Assembly: GCA_900770875.1 (NCBI GenBank)
Contig: CAAGLV010000165.1
Location: forward strand, 1-19,421
Direction: 5' to 3'
Length of the DNA stretch: 19,421 nucleotides
From: Flavobacteriales bacterium
GTDB taxonomy: Bacteria > Bacteroidota > Bacteroidia > Flavobacteriales > Weeksellaceae
A program made the translations under genes and the position numbers. Each line of letters starts with the position of its first letter. The stretch's first letter is position 1. The notes under the pieces were generated by a model that was given only the letters and a program-made list of their open reading frames with translations, made no database searches and was not told the DNA's origin. Of this stretch, positions 6,290 through 12,777 are shown one piece after another.

Positions 6290-7906
6290 TTATTCTTCAT
6301 GTGGATTTATCCCATTGTTTTTTGCTCTTAAACCTGCCCAAACCATCACGTTCATCTCTAATATAGAATTATAAACTTCTCTTTTCTTTGTTCCTCCATA
6401 AATTTTTGGCATCGGAGTATTCGCTATAAAATGAGATGGCCAATCATGATTACTCGTACTATTTCCTGTACCTACAGAATCTCCAAAATAAAAGAAATTT
6501 TTATCCTTACTATACCATATAACTGATTTAGTAGCTGTAGTTCCTTGATTTAATCCATTCGAATTTGCAATTTGTACCGAATTTGGAGGAAGTGTGTCAA
6601 TAAAAACAGTTCCAGCATTATCTTCTCCCCAATACTCTCCTGCTGCATTTCCAAAAAAACCGTTAATAATCGGATCGCTAGGTAAATTATTAATTGGGTA
6701 AATATCATCACTCGATGAACCTGTTGATGCCGTTGCATATGTTGAACCAAAAATACCAGAAACTAACGAATTAGCATGAGTTGTATCATTATCATCTGTA
6801 CAATAAACCAATACTCCTCCTTGATTTACATATTCTACTAATTGTATAATTAAAGCATCTTTAATTGCAGTAGAAGTTCCTCGTGTTGAATAAGCCGAAT
6901 AAAAAATAATATCGGGTAAACTTCTAGAGGGATCACTCGCTGGTTTTGCAAGTTCTGCTGCTAATAAATTTTTAGTCAATTCAGGATTTCCATAACCTAT
7001 ATTTGGAACATTAGCACTTAAAGTAGACGGTACAATAAAAGGTTTAAACCCTGTTGATTTAACAACTCCATTAGCTCCAAAATTAGATGGATCTCTCATC
7101 GACTCTAACCTAGCAGGATAATCAGCTCCCCAACTATAACCTTCGTGTATACTTCCAGCAATAGATAAATATGTTAAAAATGGTAAACTTACAAATTCAC
7201 CATCATTATGTCCATCAAATCCTTTACTAACTTGTACAGTTACAGGACATCCAGTATTGTCATTTGTTAGCGACGTATCTAATCTAAATGTATCGGTTTG
7301 TTCATTAATAGGAGTACCAGAAGCGTATAATCTGATATTATAATTACCTACGGTATTAAAGGTTCCTTCACCTTTAAAAAAGTATCCATTATCGTTATCA
7401 GGTTCTAAAGTTATCGAGTAAGTCCCTGGCTTAGTCACAACAACATTACTAATAGTCATATAATGTGTCCCATTAACTGATCTATTTTCAATATAAGTTC
7501 CGTTTATTCTTAATTCAGCACAATCAATTCCTCCAAATTCGGCTGTTCCTAAATTTCCGCATAAGTTTTTCCATGCATTATCGTCACTACTCCAGTAATT
7601 AAAACAATTTTCAGTTGTATTAAAAATCATTAAGCTATTATCCGATGGTAATAACTTTACAACTTTTGTTGCAGCTAAAGGATCTACATAAGTTAACTCA
7701 TCTCTTTCGGATTCGGTCAATCGAGGAATCATTATTCCTTTTTTAGTAATTGAGTTTCCATCATCCTTTTCAGAAATATGTAACAATGCATTGGTATTAA
7801 CATTAGATGTATTAATTCCTATTTGGCCAAACACCGTTCCTTGTATTAAAATAATCTGTAATAAACAAATTGCTTTTAAGTAATTATTTAACAATTCTTT
7901 TTTCAT
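6290..7906 (-). CDS. Secreted surface-type protein with flavobacterial N-terminal repeat domain and C-terminal Rossmann-like domain
   Basis: This is a 538-aa secreted protein with a signal peptide at about 1-27 (ending TVFG). The mature N-terminus, IGINTSNVNTNALLHIS (29-45) then GIMIPRLTESERDEL (57-71), SLMIFNTTENCFNYWS (91-106) and AWKNLCG (111-117), is the module that begins many flavobacterial surface proteins (usual form: IGTTxPxxxAxLDI ... GxxxPRxTxxQR ... GLxVYNTTTxCLxYWNG). A beta-sandwich-like segment follows (about 129-225; VTKPGTYSITLE, GEGTFNTVGNYNIRLYASGTP). The C-terminal half (about 230-520) has alternating hydrophobic strands and helices, for example PDIIFYSAYS (331-340) and LVEYVNQGGVLVYCTDD (356-372). 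That suggests a Rossmann/glutamine-amidotransferase-like fold without an evident catalytic triad. No canonical type IX secretion C-terminal domain is recognised. It lies in the 98-bp-repeat-bracketed segment. Function unknown. Confidence 0.85.
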   Translation of the reverse strand: MKKELLNNYLKAICLLQIILIQGTVFGQIGINTSNVNTNALLHISEKDDGNSITKKGIMIPRLTESERDELTYVDPLAATKVVKLLPSDNSLMIFNTTENCFNYWSSDDNAWKNLCGNLGTAEFGGIDCAELRINGTYIENRSVNGTHYMTISNVVVTKPGTYSITLEPDNDNGYFFKGEGTFNTVGNYNIRLYASGTPINEQTDTFRLDTSLTNDNTGCPVTVQVSKGFDGHNDGEFVSLPFLTYLSIAGSIHEGYSWGADYPARLESMRDPSNFGANGVVKSTGFKPFIVPSTLSANVPNIGYGNPELTKNLLAAELAKPASDPSRSLPDIIFYSAYSTRGTSTAIKDALIIQLVEYVNQGGVLVYCTDDNDTTHANSLVSGIFGSTYATASTGSSSDDIYPINNLPSDPIINGFFGNAAGEYWGEDNAGTVFIDTLPPNSVQIANSNGLNQGTTATKSVIWYSKDKNFFYFGDSVGTGNSTSNHDWPSHFIANTPMPKIYGGTKKREVYNSILEMNVMVWAGLRAKNNGINPHEE

Positions 7907-8098
7907 AAGTTACTTTTTGATTTTCATAAATTTACACCTATCAAAAATTATGCTAAACCGTTATTTTAATTTATATACAAAAAACTTTAATTATTTCTAC
8001 CAAGGCTTTTAAATACCATTTTACATAATCTATTAAATAATATTATTTATAATAAATACGATAATTTAAAGTATAATTTCCGTACAATTCTTGACGCT
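7907..8098. other. AT-rich intergenic stretch, upstream of the 538-aa gene
   Basis: This stretch must hold the promoter of the leftward 538-aa gene, but I find no exact TAnnTTTG box on the minus strand. Only in the last 40 bases is there patchy similarity (TACGAT, TATAATTTC) to the lipoprotein gene's 3' region. I see no other gene or structure. Confidence 0.5.
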
Positions 8099-8166
8099 GA
8101 AAATCCAACCAATAAAAAACCTTACGAAGGCGAATATACCATCGATTTACAATTACTTTGGAAATA
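8072..8166 (+). pseudogene. 3' remnant of a lipoprotein gene (paralogue of 5275-5871)
   Basis: Translated rightward, 8072-8166 reads YNFRTILDAE, then the exact last 21 residues of the 198-aa lipoprotein (ENPTNKKPYEG...QLLWK), then TAG. The intact gene reads YNFSVSE at the corresponding place, so weak similarity extends a few codons upstream of the near-identical block. There is no start codon with a signal peptide, and the frame is blocked by TAA at 7988-7990. It is a broken end of a gene, either a duplicated tail or the remains of a third tandem paralogue. Confidence 0.8.
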
Positions 8167-8196
8167 GAAAAAGGAGCTTAAAAGCTCCTTTTTTAT
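8099..8196. repeat. 98-bp direct repeat, copy 2
   Basis: This is the second copy of 5803-5900, identical at 97 of 98 positions and including the terminator. Here it is attached to no intact gene. Together the copies bracket about 2.2 kb containing the small membrane ORF and the 538-aa gene. Confidence 0.97.
8168..8193. terminator. Duplicate copy of the lipoprotein-operon terminator
   Basis: This is an identical copy of the hairpin at 5872-5897, here followed by a longer T-run (to about 8204). It lies 35 bases beyond the stop of the leftward XRE gene, and the A-run before its left arm gives a T-run on that strand too, so it could end that transcript. Confidence 0.8.
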
Positions 8197-8228
8197 TTTT
8201 TTTTAGTTTTCTATTTCAGAATCTTAAC

Positions 8229-8513
8229 TTACAATAAGTCATCAGGTATATTTATCTTATTTAAATATAAATATTGAATTAAATCAAGATATTTATCCTT
8301 AAATTTTGTATCATTTATACAATGGCATTCTTTATTTAGTGAACATATTTTAGAAGGCATAACGTTAAAAATCTCTGATAATTTTAGTAGTGTATCTCCC
8401 CTTAATTTAGTCTTTCCATTTTCTAAATCTGAATACGCTTTCTGTGAAATTCCAAGCTCCATCGCTACATATTCCTGAGAATATCCTAGCCTTTGTCTTT
8501 CTTTTCTTAACAT
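8229..8513 (-). CDS. XRE-family helix-turn-helix transcriptional regulator
   Basis: This 94-aa cytoplasmic DNA-binding protein has a Cro/C1-type helix-turn-helix at about residues 3-55. GYSQEYVAMELGISQKAYSDLENGKTKLRGDTLLKLSEIFNV gives the usual SQ..VA..LGIS...YS..E.G dyad. Residues 56-94 form a short tail with two cysteines (CSLNKECHC region) and a leucine/isoleucine-rich end. An in-frame TAA lies two codons upstream of the ATG, so this start is fixed even though helix 1 begins almost at once. Two 13-bp direct repeats sit immediately before the start codon and suggest autoregulation. No toxin or partner gene is adjacent. Its targets are unknown. Confidence 0.88.
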   Translation of the reverse strand: MLRKERQRLGYSQEYVAMELGISQKAYSDLENGKTKLRGDTLLKLSEIFNVMPSKICSLNKECHCINDTKFKDKYLDLIQYLYLNKINIPDDLL

Positions 8514-8518
8514 TATAT

Positions 8519-8551
8519 TTTAGAAGTTTAGGTTATAATTTAGAAGTTTAG
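8519..8551. promoter_or_regulatory. Two 13-bp direct repeats before the XRE start codon (possible operator)
   Basis: CTAAACTTCTAAA on the minus strand occurs at 8551-8539 and again at 8531-8519, exactly 20 bp apart, about two helical turns. The second copy ends five bases before the ATG, where the ribosome must bind. Tandem sites with helical phasing next to an XRE gene are typical of autoregulatory operators. Binding is inferred, not shown. Confidence 0.55.
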
Positions 8552-8657
8552 CTAATTGTCTATATTGTAATACTCTCCTACTTTTGCCTCATCATTATTA
8601 ATCATAAAGAGAGAATTAAAATGAGACTTTAACTAAATAATATATTTCTATTATACT

Positions 8658-8873
8658 TTGATACAAAAGTAGCTATATTTTTGTAAATACATCTAAAGCA
8701 GACATTTATACAACTTGAAACATTTATTTAAAAAAGCTCACTAAAAAAATAAATAATAACTAAGCTTAACTACTATAGCCAACCAAACCAACCATTAAAC
8801 AACCTACCTAAGACCAAAAGGAATTCTTACTTCACTTCAAGAGTTACTTTTGGTCTTTTCTTTTTCTTTTTTT
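8658..8873 (+). ncRNA. Candidate rightward small RNA with its own promoter and terminator
   Basis: A plus-strand TTG (8658-8660) and TATTTTTG (8676-8683) resemble a promoter, although the 15-bp spacer is shorter than usual. No rightward ORF follows, yet there is a strong terminator at 8810-8873. The transcript would run from about 8690 to about 8865, roughly 175 nt, with an unstructured C/A-rich middle. It matches no RNA family I know. The terminator could instead be left over from a gene lost in rearrangement. Confidence 0.3.
8810..8873 (+). terminator. Orphan intrinsic terminator
   Basis: AAGACCAAAAG (8810-8820) pairs perfectly with CTTTTGGTCTT (8847-8857). Inside, AATTCTT (8822-8828) pairs with AAGAGTT (8839-8845) with one mismatch. 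A T-rich tract to 8873 follows only on the plus strand. No plus-strand gene lies upstream within 600 bases except the broken lipoprotein tail. Confidence 0.75.
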
Positions 8874-8884
8874 AAAATGAATTA

Positions 8885-9481
8885 TTACTTATAATAAACT
8901 AGATAATTAATGACATAATTATGGAGAGCATCTTGTTTTAAAAGTTCTCCATCGATTCCGTAATAAAAATTTGATTTATCTTTCACTTCTATCAAATCAA
9001 AATAGCCATTTGATTCGGGACAAAATGGATCATCGTAAGCCGTCTCGAAACCAATTAACCACTTTTTAGCTTCGGCTGGATTTAATTTTATTCGAACCGG
9101 AAAAATATATCGTCCCGAATAATCTTTATCCACTTCAAACCATTTTTCATCAATCAAACTATTTTTAGCATCCTTATTTTCTAAAATCATTGGTTTAAAA
9201 TAGTAGTATTCGTTGCAGTAATTTTTATTCTTGATCTTGGATTCAAATAAAATTTCGATGGCTAAAATTTCTATTTCTTTATCAATTTTTGGCAAGTGTA
9301 GAGTTGAAAAAATTTTTAATCCAAAGCTAGTATGATCGGTTAAACGTGTTACCTTTTTAAACTTTGGGCGAAACTGATTATACTGTGAATAATCCATTAC
9401 TTTCACTTCGTTCAAATTAATGGTATCATTGATTTGAGCAAAAGATAAAATTGGTAATAAAAAAAGAAGTAAATATCTCAT
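8885..9481 (-). CDS. Secreted hypothetical protein
   Basis: I do not recognise this family. The 198-aa product has a clean signal peptide (residues 1-16, ILSFAQ cleavage region). The mature start INDTINLNEVKV resembles the TonB-box-like or linker segments seen in flavobacterial envelope proteins. The remainder is beta-rich with aromatic strands (KIFSTLHLPKIDKEIEILAIEILFES, YIFPVRIKLNPAEAKKWLIGFE) and carries cysteines in NYCNEYYYF and DPFCPESNGYF that could form a disulphide. Periplasmic location is likely. It follows metB on the same strand after a 64-base gap with a terminator, so it is probably expressed by read-through or from an unseen promoter. Confidence 0.75.
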   Translation of the reverse strand: MRYLLLFLLPILSFAQINDTINLNEVKVMDYSQYNQFRPKFKKVTRLTDHTSFGLKIFSTLHLPKIDKEIEILAIEILFESKIKNKNYCNEYYYFKPMILENKDAKNSLIDEKWFEVDKDYSGRYIFPVRIKLNPAEAKKWLIGFETAYDDPFCPESNGYFDLIEVKDKSNFYYGIDGELLKQDALHNYVINYLVYYK

Positions 9482-9495
9482 TTCATAAATATAAA

Positions 9496-9523
9496 AAAGC
9501 CTGAATAAAAATATTCAGGCTTT
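9496..9523 (-). terminator. Terminator after metB
   Basis: Arms AAAGCCTGAATA (9496-9507) and TATTCAGGCTTT (9512-9523) form a 12-bp stem with a 4-nt loop; a TTTTTT run follows on the minus strand. It lies 23 bases beyond the metB stop. Confidence 0.88.
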
Positions 9524-9545
9524 CAGAAATATTGTAATTAATCGA

Positions 9546-10697
9546 TTAGATTAAGTTTAAAACTTGTTCTAAATCTGCTAATAAATCGTCGATGTCTTCG
9601 ATACCAACAGATAAACGGATTAAGTCGTCTGTAATACCAATTTCAGCACGTTTTTCAGCAGGAATAGACGCGTGCGTCATTGTCGCTGGGTGATTTGCTA
9701 ACGATTCAACGCCACCTAAAGATTCAGCTAATGTAAATACTTGTAAGTTTTCTAATAATTTAAATGCATCTTCTTTTTTACCAGAAGTTAAGGTAAAAGT
9801 TACCATTCCACCGAAATCTTTCATTTGCTTTTTCGCGATTTCGTGTTGTGGATGATTCTCTAAACCTGGGTAATAAACATGTGCAATTTTTGGATGCGCA
9901 TCTAAGAAACGAGCTACCTTCATCCCATTAGAACAGTGGCGATCCATACGTACAGCTAACGTTTTAATTCCGCGTAAAACTAAGTAAGAATCTTGTGGTC
10001 CTAAAATTCCACCAGTTGCAAATAAATTGAAGTGAACATCTGTTGCTAATTGATCAGAATTAACCACGATTGCTCCAGCAACTAAATCTGAGTGACCACC
10101 TAAATATTTCGTAGCAGAATGCATTACGATATCTGCTCCTAACTCGATTGGACGTTGTAAATATGGCGAAGCAAACGTATTATCAACAGCAACTAAAACA
10201 TCTGCTTTTTTTGCTTTTGCAGCATCGTTTACCGCTTTAATGTCTACAACTTTCATTAATGGATTAGTTGGTGTTTCAATCCAAACCATTTTTGTATTTT
10301 CGTTAATTAATGCAACAGTTGCCTCAACATCTGTCATATCAACGAAATGGAATTTTAATCCGAATTTTTCGTAAACACGAGTAAATAAACGGTACGATCC
10401 TCCGTATAAATCGTCCATCGCGATAATTTCGTCTCCAGGTTTAAATAATTTTAAAACGCCGTCGATTGCTGCTAATCCCGATCCAAATGCAAAACCTGCC
10501 ACACCGCCTTCGATAGATGCTAAAGCATTTTCTAATGCTGTACGTGTAGGGTTTGCTCCACGAGAATACTCGTATCCTTTGTAATCTCCAGGAGAACGTT
10601 GTGCAAATGTTGATGTTTGGTAAATAGGAGTCATAACTGCTCCAGTAGATGGATCATGGTGCTGACCACCGTGTATAGCTTTTGTATTGAATTTCAT
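9546..10697 (-). CDS. metB: Cystathionine gamma-synthase / gamma-lyase family PLP enzyme
   Basis: This 383-aa cytoplasmic enzyme belongs to the Cys/Met metabolism PLP family (fold type I), with length and colinearity normal for cystathionine gamma-synthase. The PLP lysine is Lys197 in SATKYLGGHSD (194-204). Other marks are YSRGANPTR (44-52, phosphate-binding Tyr/Arg from the partner subunit), GSGLAAI (72-78), ETPTNP (141-146) and VDNTFASPYLQRP (171-183). The C-terminus SLGGVESLANHPATMTHASIP is common to both MetB and cystathionine gamma-lyase. The sequence alone therefore does not decide between synthesis from an activated homoserine ester plus cysteine and breakdown to cysteine. MetB is the usual label in flavobacteria. 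A TATATTTG box lies 22 bases upstream. I see no SAM riboswitch in the 94-bp upstream gap. Confidence 0.88.
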   Translation of the reverse strand: MKFNTKAIHGGQHHDPSTGAVMTPIYQTSTFAQRSPGDYKGYEYSRGANPTRTALENALASIEGGVAGFAFGSGLAAIDGVLKLFKPGDEIIAMDDLYGGSYRLFTRVYEKFGLKFHFVDMTDVEATVALINENTKMVWIETPTNPLMKVVDIKAVNDAAKAKKADVLVAVDNTFASPYLQRPIELGADIVMHSATKYLGGHSDLVAGAIVVNSDQLATDVHFNLFATGGILGPQDSYLVLRGIKTLAVRMDRHCSNGMKVARFLDAHPKIAHVYYPGLENHPQHEIAKKQMKDFGGMVTFTLTSGKKEDAFKLLENLQVFTLAESLGGVESLANHPATMTHASIPAEKRAEIGITDDLIRLSVGIEDIDDLLADLEQVLNLI

Positions 10698-10719
10698 TTG
10701 ATTTTGCTTTAAACTATAG

Positions 10720-10727
10720 CAAATATA
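10720..10727 (-). promoter_or_regulatory. Putative -7 box (TATATTTG) of metB
   Basis: The minus strand reads TATATTTG, an exact TAnnTTTG match, 22 bases before the metB ATG. No convincing -33 element. Confidence 0.5.
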
Positions 10728-10791
10728 TGGAGTTTTATTTATTCTTAGTTTTAAAGTATTGTTAGAAATTGATTCTGTAATTAAATATTTA

Positions 10792-11583
10792 TTATTTATG
10801 TTCTTCTCTTAATACGAAAAGTGCAAAATTGGCATTTGTTAATAATTTACTGCTAAAATTTTTAGTAAATAATCGTTCAAAAATATTCAAATCACGATGT
10901 ACAATTCCTAAAACATCAATTTTATTTTTGTCACAAAAATCTAAAATCGCCATTTCGGGATCTTCGTCCTTTATAATTTCTACCTCAATTTCCGGAAAGT
11001 TTAAAGCCCATTCTCTTCTAGCTAAAATCGTATCAATTGTTGGATTTGCTTTTTCTATATGAATAACATCTAAATGTGCTTTATGTTCTTTTGAAATTTT
11101 GATAATTTCTTCTAATGCTTTATTTTCTTTCTTGTCAAATAAGGTTGCAAATGCAAATTTGCGCTCGGGATGAAATTTTACATTATTTGGGATTGCTAAA
11201 ACCGGAACTGGCGAATTGTTAATAACGCTTATAGTTTGCGATCCGAATACTTTTTTATCAAAATTATTTTCGCCTTGCGTTCCCATTACAATGTAATGTA
11301 CTTTTTCTTTCGAGATGATATCTAAAACAGTTAAAACTAATTCGCCAAATTCTAACGAGCTTCTTATCTTAATATCTTCAAAACCTGCATTTTTAGCCGT
11401 TTGTTTTAGTAAATCTACTTTTTGATTAAATTCGTCTTCTTGCAAATCTGCGTAACCGTTAAGATGAGTTTTTAATGTAATTAAACGAAGATCTGTTTTA
11501 AAAACCTTTGCTAAATTAAGTGCATACAAAAAAGCATTATTTGCTGTTGCTGAAAAATCTGTAGGAAAAAGTATTGTGGCCAT
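10792..11583 (-). CDS. Universal stress protein, tandem UspA domains
   Basis: This 263-aa cytoplasmic protein has two Usp domains. The first (1-133) starts ILFPTDFSATANNA and contains the full nucleotide-binding motif: G101-x2-G104-x9-G114-S115 in MGTQGENNFDKKVFGSQT, then PVPVLAIP. This is the ATP-binding UspA subclass pattern. The second (about 140-263) keeps the fold (FAFATLFDKKENKALEEI, LFVLREE) but lacks the glycine motif, so probably only the first binds nucleotide. The exact stress is unknown. A TAACTTTG promoter box lies 27 bases upstream. It stands alone between Era and metB. Confidence 0.92.
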   Translation of the reverse strand: MATILFPTDFSATANNAFLYALNLAKVFKTDLRLITLKTHLNGYADLQEDEFNQKVDLLKQTAKNAGFEDIKIRSSLEFGELVLTVLDIISKEKVHYIVMGTQGENNFDKKVFGSQTISVINNSPVPVLAIPNNVKFHPERKFAFATLFDKKENKALEEIIKISKEHKAHLDVIHIEKANPTIDTILARREWALNFPEIEVEIIKDEDPEMAILDFCDKNKIDVLGIVHRDLNIFERLFTKNFSSKLLTNANFALFVLREEHK

Positions 11584-11609
11584 GTTTTTTAAGTGTTTTG
11601 AGTTCTACT

Positions 11610-11617
11610 CAAAGTTA
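11610..11617 (-). promoter_or_regulatory. Putative -7 box (TAACTTTG) of the Usp gene
   Basis: The minus strand reads TAACTTTG, an exact TAnnTTTG match, 27 bases before the ATG at 11583 and just downstream of the era terminator. Confidence 0.5.
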
Positions 11618-11634
11618 ACATTTTTACATAAAAA

Positions 11635-11656
11635 AAGCGTTGAAATATCAACGCTT
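11635..11656 (-). terminator. Terminator after era
   Basis: Arms AAGCGTTGA (11635-11643) and TCAACGCTT (11648-11656) with a 4-nt loop; an A-run to the left gives a T7-type tail on the minus strand, 24 bases after the era stop. Confidence 0.85.
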
Positions 11657-11679
11657 AACATTTATTTAAAATTGAGTTT

Positions 11680-12567
11680 TTAATAACCAAAACGACGTAA
11701 ATCATTTTCTTTTTTACGCCAATCTTTTTTAACTTTTACAAATAGTTTTAAGAATACTTTTTTATCGAAAAACTTCTCTAATTCTTCTCTTGCTTCTTTC
11801 CCAACTTTTGATAAAGCTTCTCCTTTATGTCCAATGATGATTCCTTTTTGCGAATCGCGCTCCACAAAAATATCCGATTCAATCGAAATTAAATTAACTT
11901 CTTCTTTAAATCGTTCAGTAACAACTTCTACCGAATATGGAATTTCTTTGGTATAATTTAATAAGATTTTTTCTCTAATTACCTCGTTTACAATAAATCG
12001 CTCCGAACGATCGGTTAATTGTTCTTCTGGATAATATTGTGGCCCTTCTGGAATAATAGCTTTAATTTTATTAACCAATAAATCGATATTCAGATTTTCT
12101 TTTGCCGAAATTGGTAAAATTTCTGCATTAGGTAATAAATCGTGCCAATATTCAACAGCTTCGTTTAAACGCTCTTGTGTAGCCGTATCTATTTTATTTA
12201 ATAACAAAATAATTGGCGTTGATGTTTTTTGTAAACGTGCAAAAACTTCCTCATTTTTTAAACGTTTTTCTCCAATCTCAACTACATATAAAATAACATC
12301 TGCATCAACTAACGATTCGTTAACGGCATCCATCATTTTTGATTGTAATTCGTAAGCAGGATCTAAAACCCCAGGAGTATCAGAAAAAACAATTTGATAA
12401 TCTTCTCCAGTTAAAATACCTTTAATTCGATGACGTGTAGTTTGTGCTTTGTGTGTAGCAATTACTAAACGCTCTTTCATTAACATATTCATCAAAGTAG
12501 ATTTTCCTACATTAGGATTACCTATGATGTTAACAAATCCGGATTTAAATTTCTTTTCTTCTGACAT
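11680..12567 (-). CDS. era: GTPase Era, 16S rRNA-binding ribosome assembly factor
   Basis: This 295-aa essential GTPase helps mature the 30S subunit by binding the 3' end of 16S rRNA. G-motifs are complete: GNPNVGKS (16-23, P-loop), TTRHR (43-47, switch I region), DTPG (63-66), NKID (124-127) and SAK (154-156). A C-terminal KH domain follows with the GxxG loop GHKG (246-249), after the Era-type IREKIL and VFVERDSQKGIIIG pattern. The ending LKLFVKVKKDWRK...LRRFGY is the canonical Era C-terminus. Length is typical. It is transcribed alone toward the Usp gene, with its own terminator. A TAATTTTG box lies only five bases before the ATG, which would imply an almost leaderless transcript. Confidence 0.97.
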   Translation of the reverse strand: MSEEKKFKSGFVNIIGNPNVGKSTLMNMLMKERLVIATHKAQTTRHRIKGILTGEDYQIVFSDTPGVLDPAYELQSKMMDAVNESLVDADVILYVVEIGEKRLKNEEVFARLQKTSTPIILLLNKIDTATQERLNEAVEYWHDLLPNAEILPISAKENLNIDLLVNKIKAIIPEGPQYYPEEQLTDRSERFIVNEVIREKILLNYTKEIPYSVEVVTERFKEEVNLISIESDIFVERDSQKGIIIGHKGEALSKVGKEAREELEKFFDKKVFLKLFVKVKKDWRKKENDLRRFGY

Positions 12568-12777
12568 AGAGCAAAATTAACAATTTTGGTTGAATTCTTT
12601 TCCATTAAATTGATAAACCTATACTTTACCTCATAAATTAACAAATTTTACCATTTATTAATCATTTCATAAAATTCTAAAAAAATATGACAAATATTAG
12701 TTTATATTCATTTTGATTTGTAAATTGGTTATGTGCTAAGAAAAAAATATTAATAATTACCCAAAAAAAATGAGAAG

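Larger units (their letters stand above)
8514..8884. other. 371-bp non-coding region between XRE gene and secreted hypothetical
   Basis: No convincing ORF is present; the only ATG-led frames are a few codons long. It contains the XRE direct repeats, overlapping divergent promoter-like boxes (minus-strand TACTTTTG at 8671-8664, plus-strand TATTTTTG at 8676-8683), a CCAACC-rich tract at 8779-8793 and a long hairpin plus T-tract at 8810-8873. Confidence 0.6.

Noticed and set aside
6550..6750. Leftward open frame of 66 codons
   Set aside because: Same-strand alternate frame within the 538-aa gene, without start signals or a plausible protein pattern.
8779..8793. CRISPR or tandem-repeat array based on the CCAACC repeats
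   Set aside because: The motif is a single 15-bp tract with no regular spacers or further copies.
5800..8880. An integrative element with its own integrase, or a toxin-antitoxin or phage-defence system
   Set aside because: No integrase, transposase, nuclease, toxin or tRNA target is found; the XRE gene has no partner ORF next to it. Only the direct repeat and structural remnants are supported.
10698..10791. SAM or other riboswitch before metB
   Set aside because: The gap is only 94 bp and shows no conserved aptamer landmarks, only a promoter box.
10829..11062. Rightward open frame of 77 codons
   Set aside because: Antisense to the universal stress protein gene; no support beyond openness.
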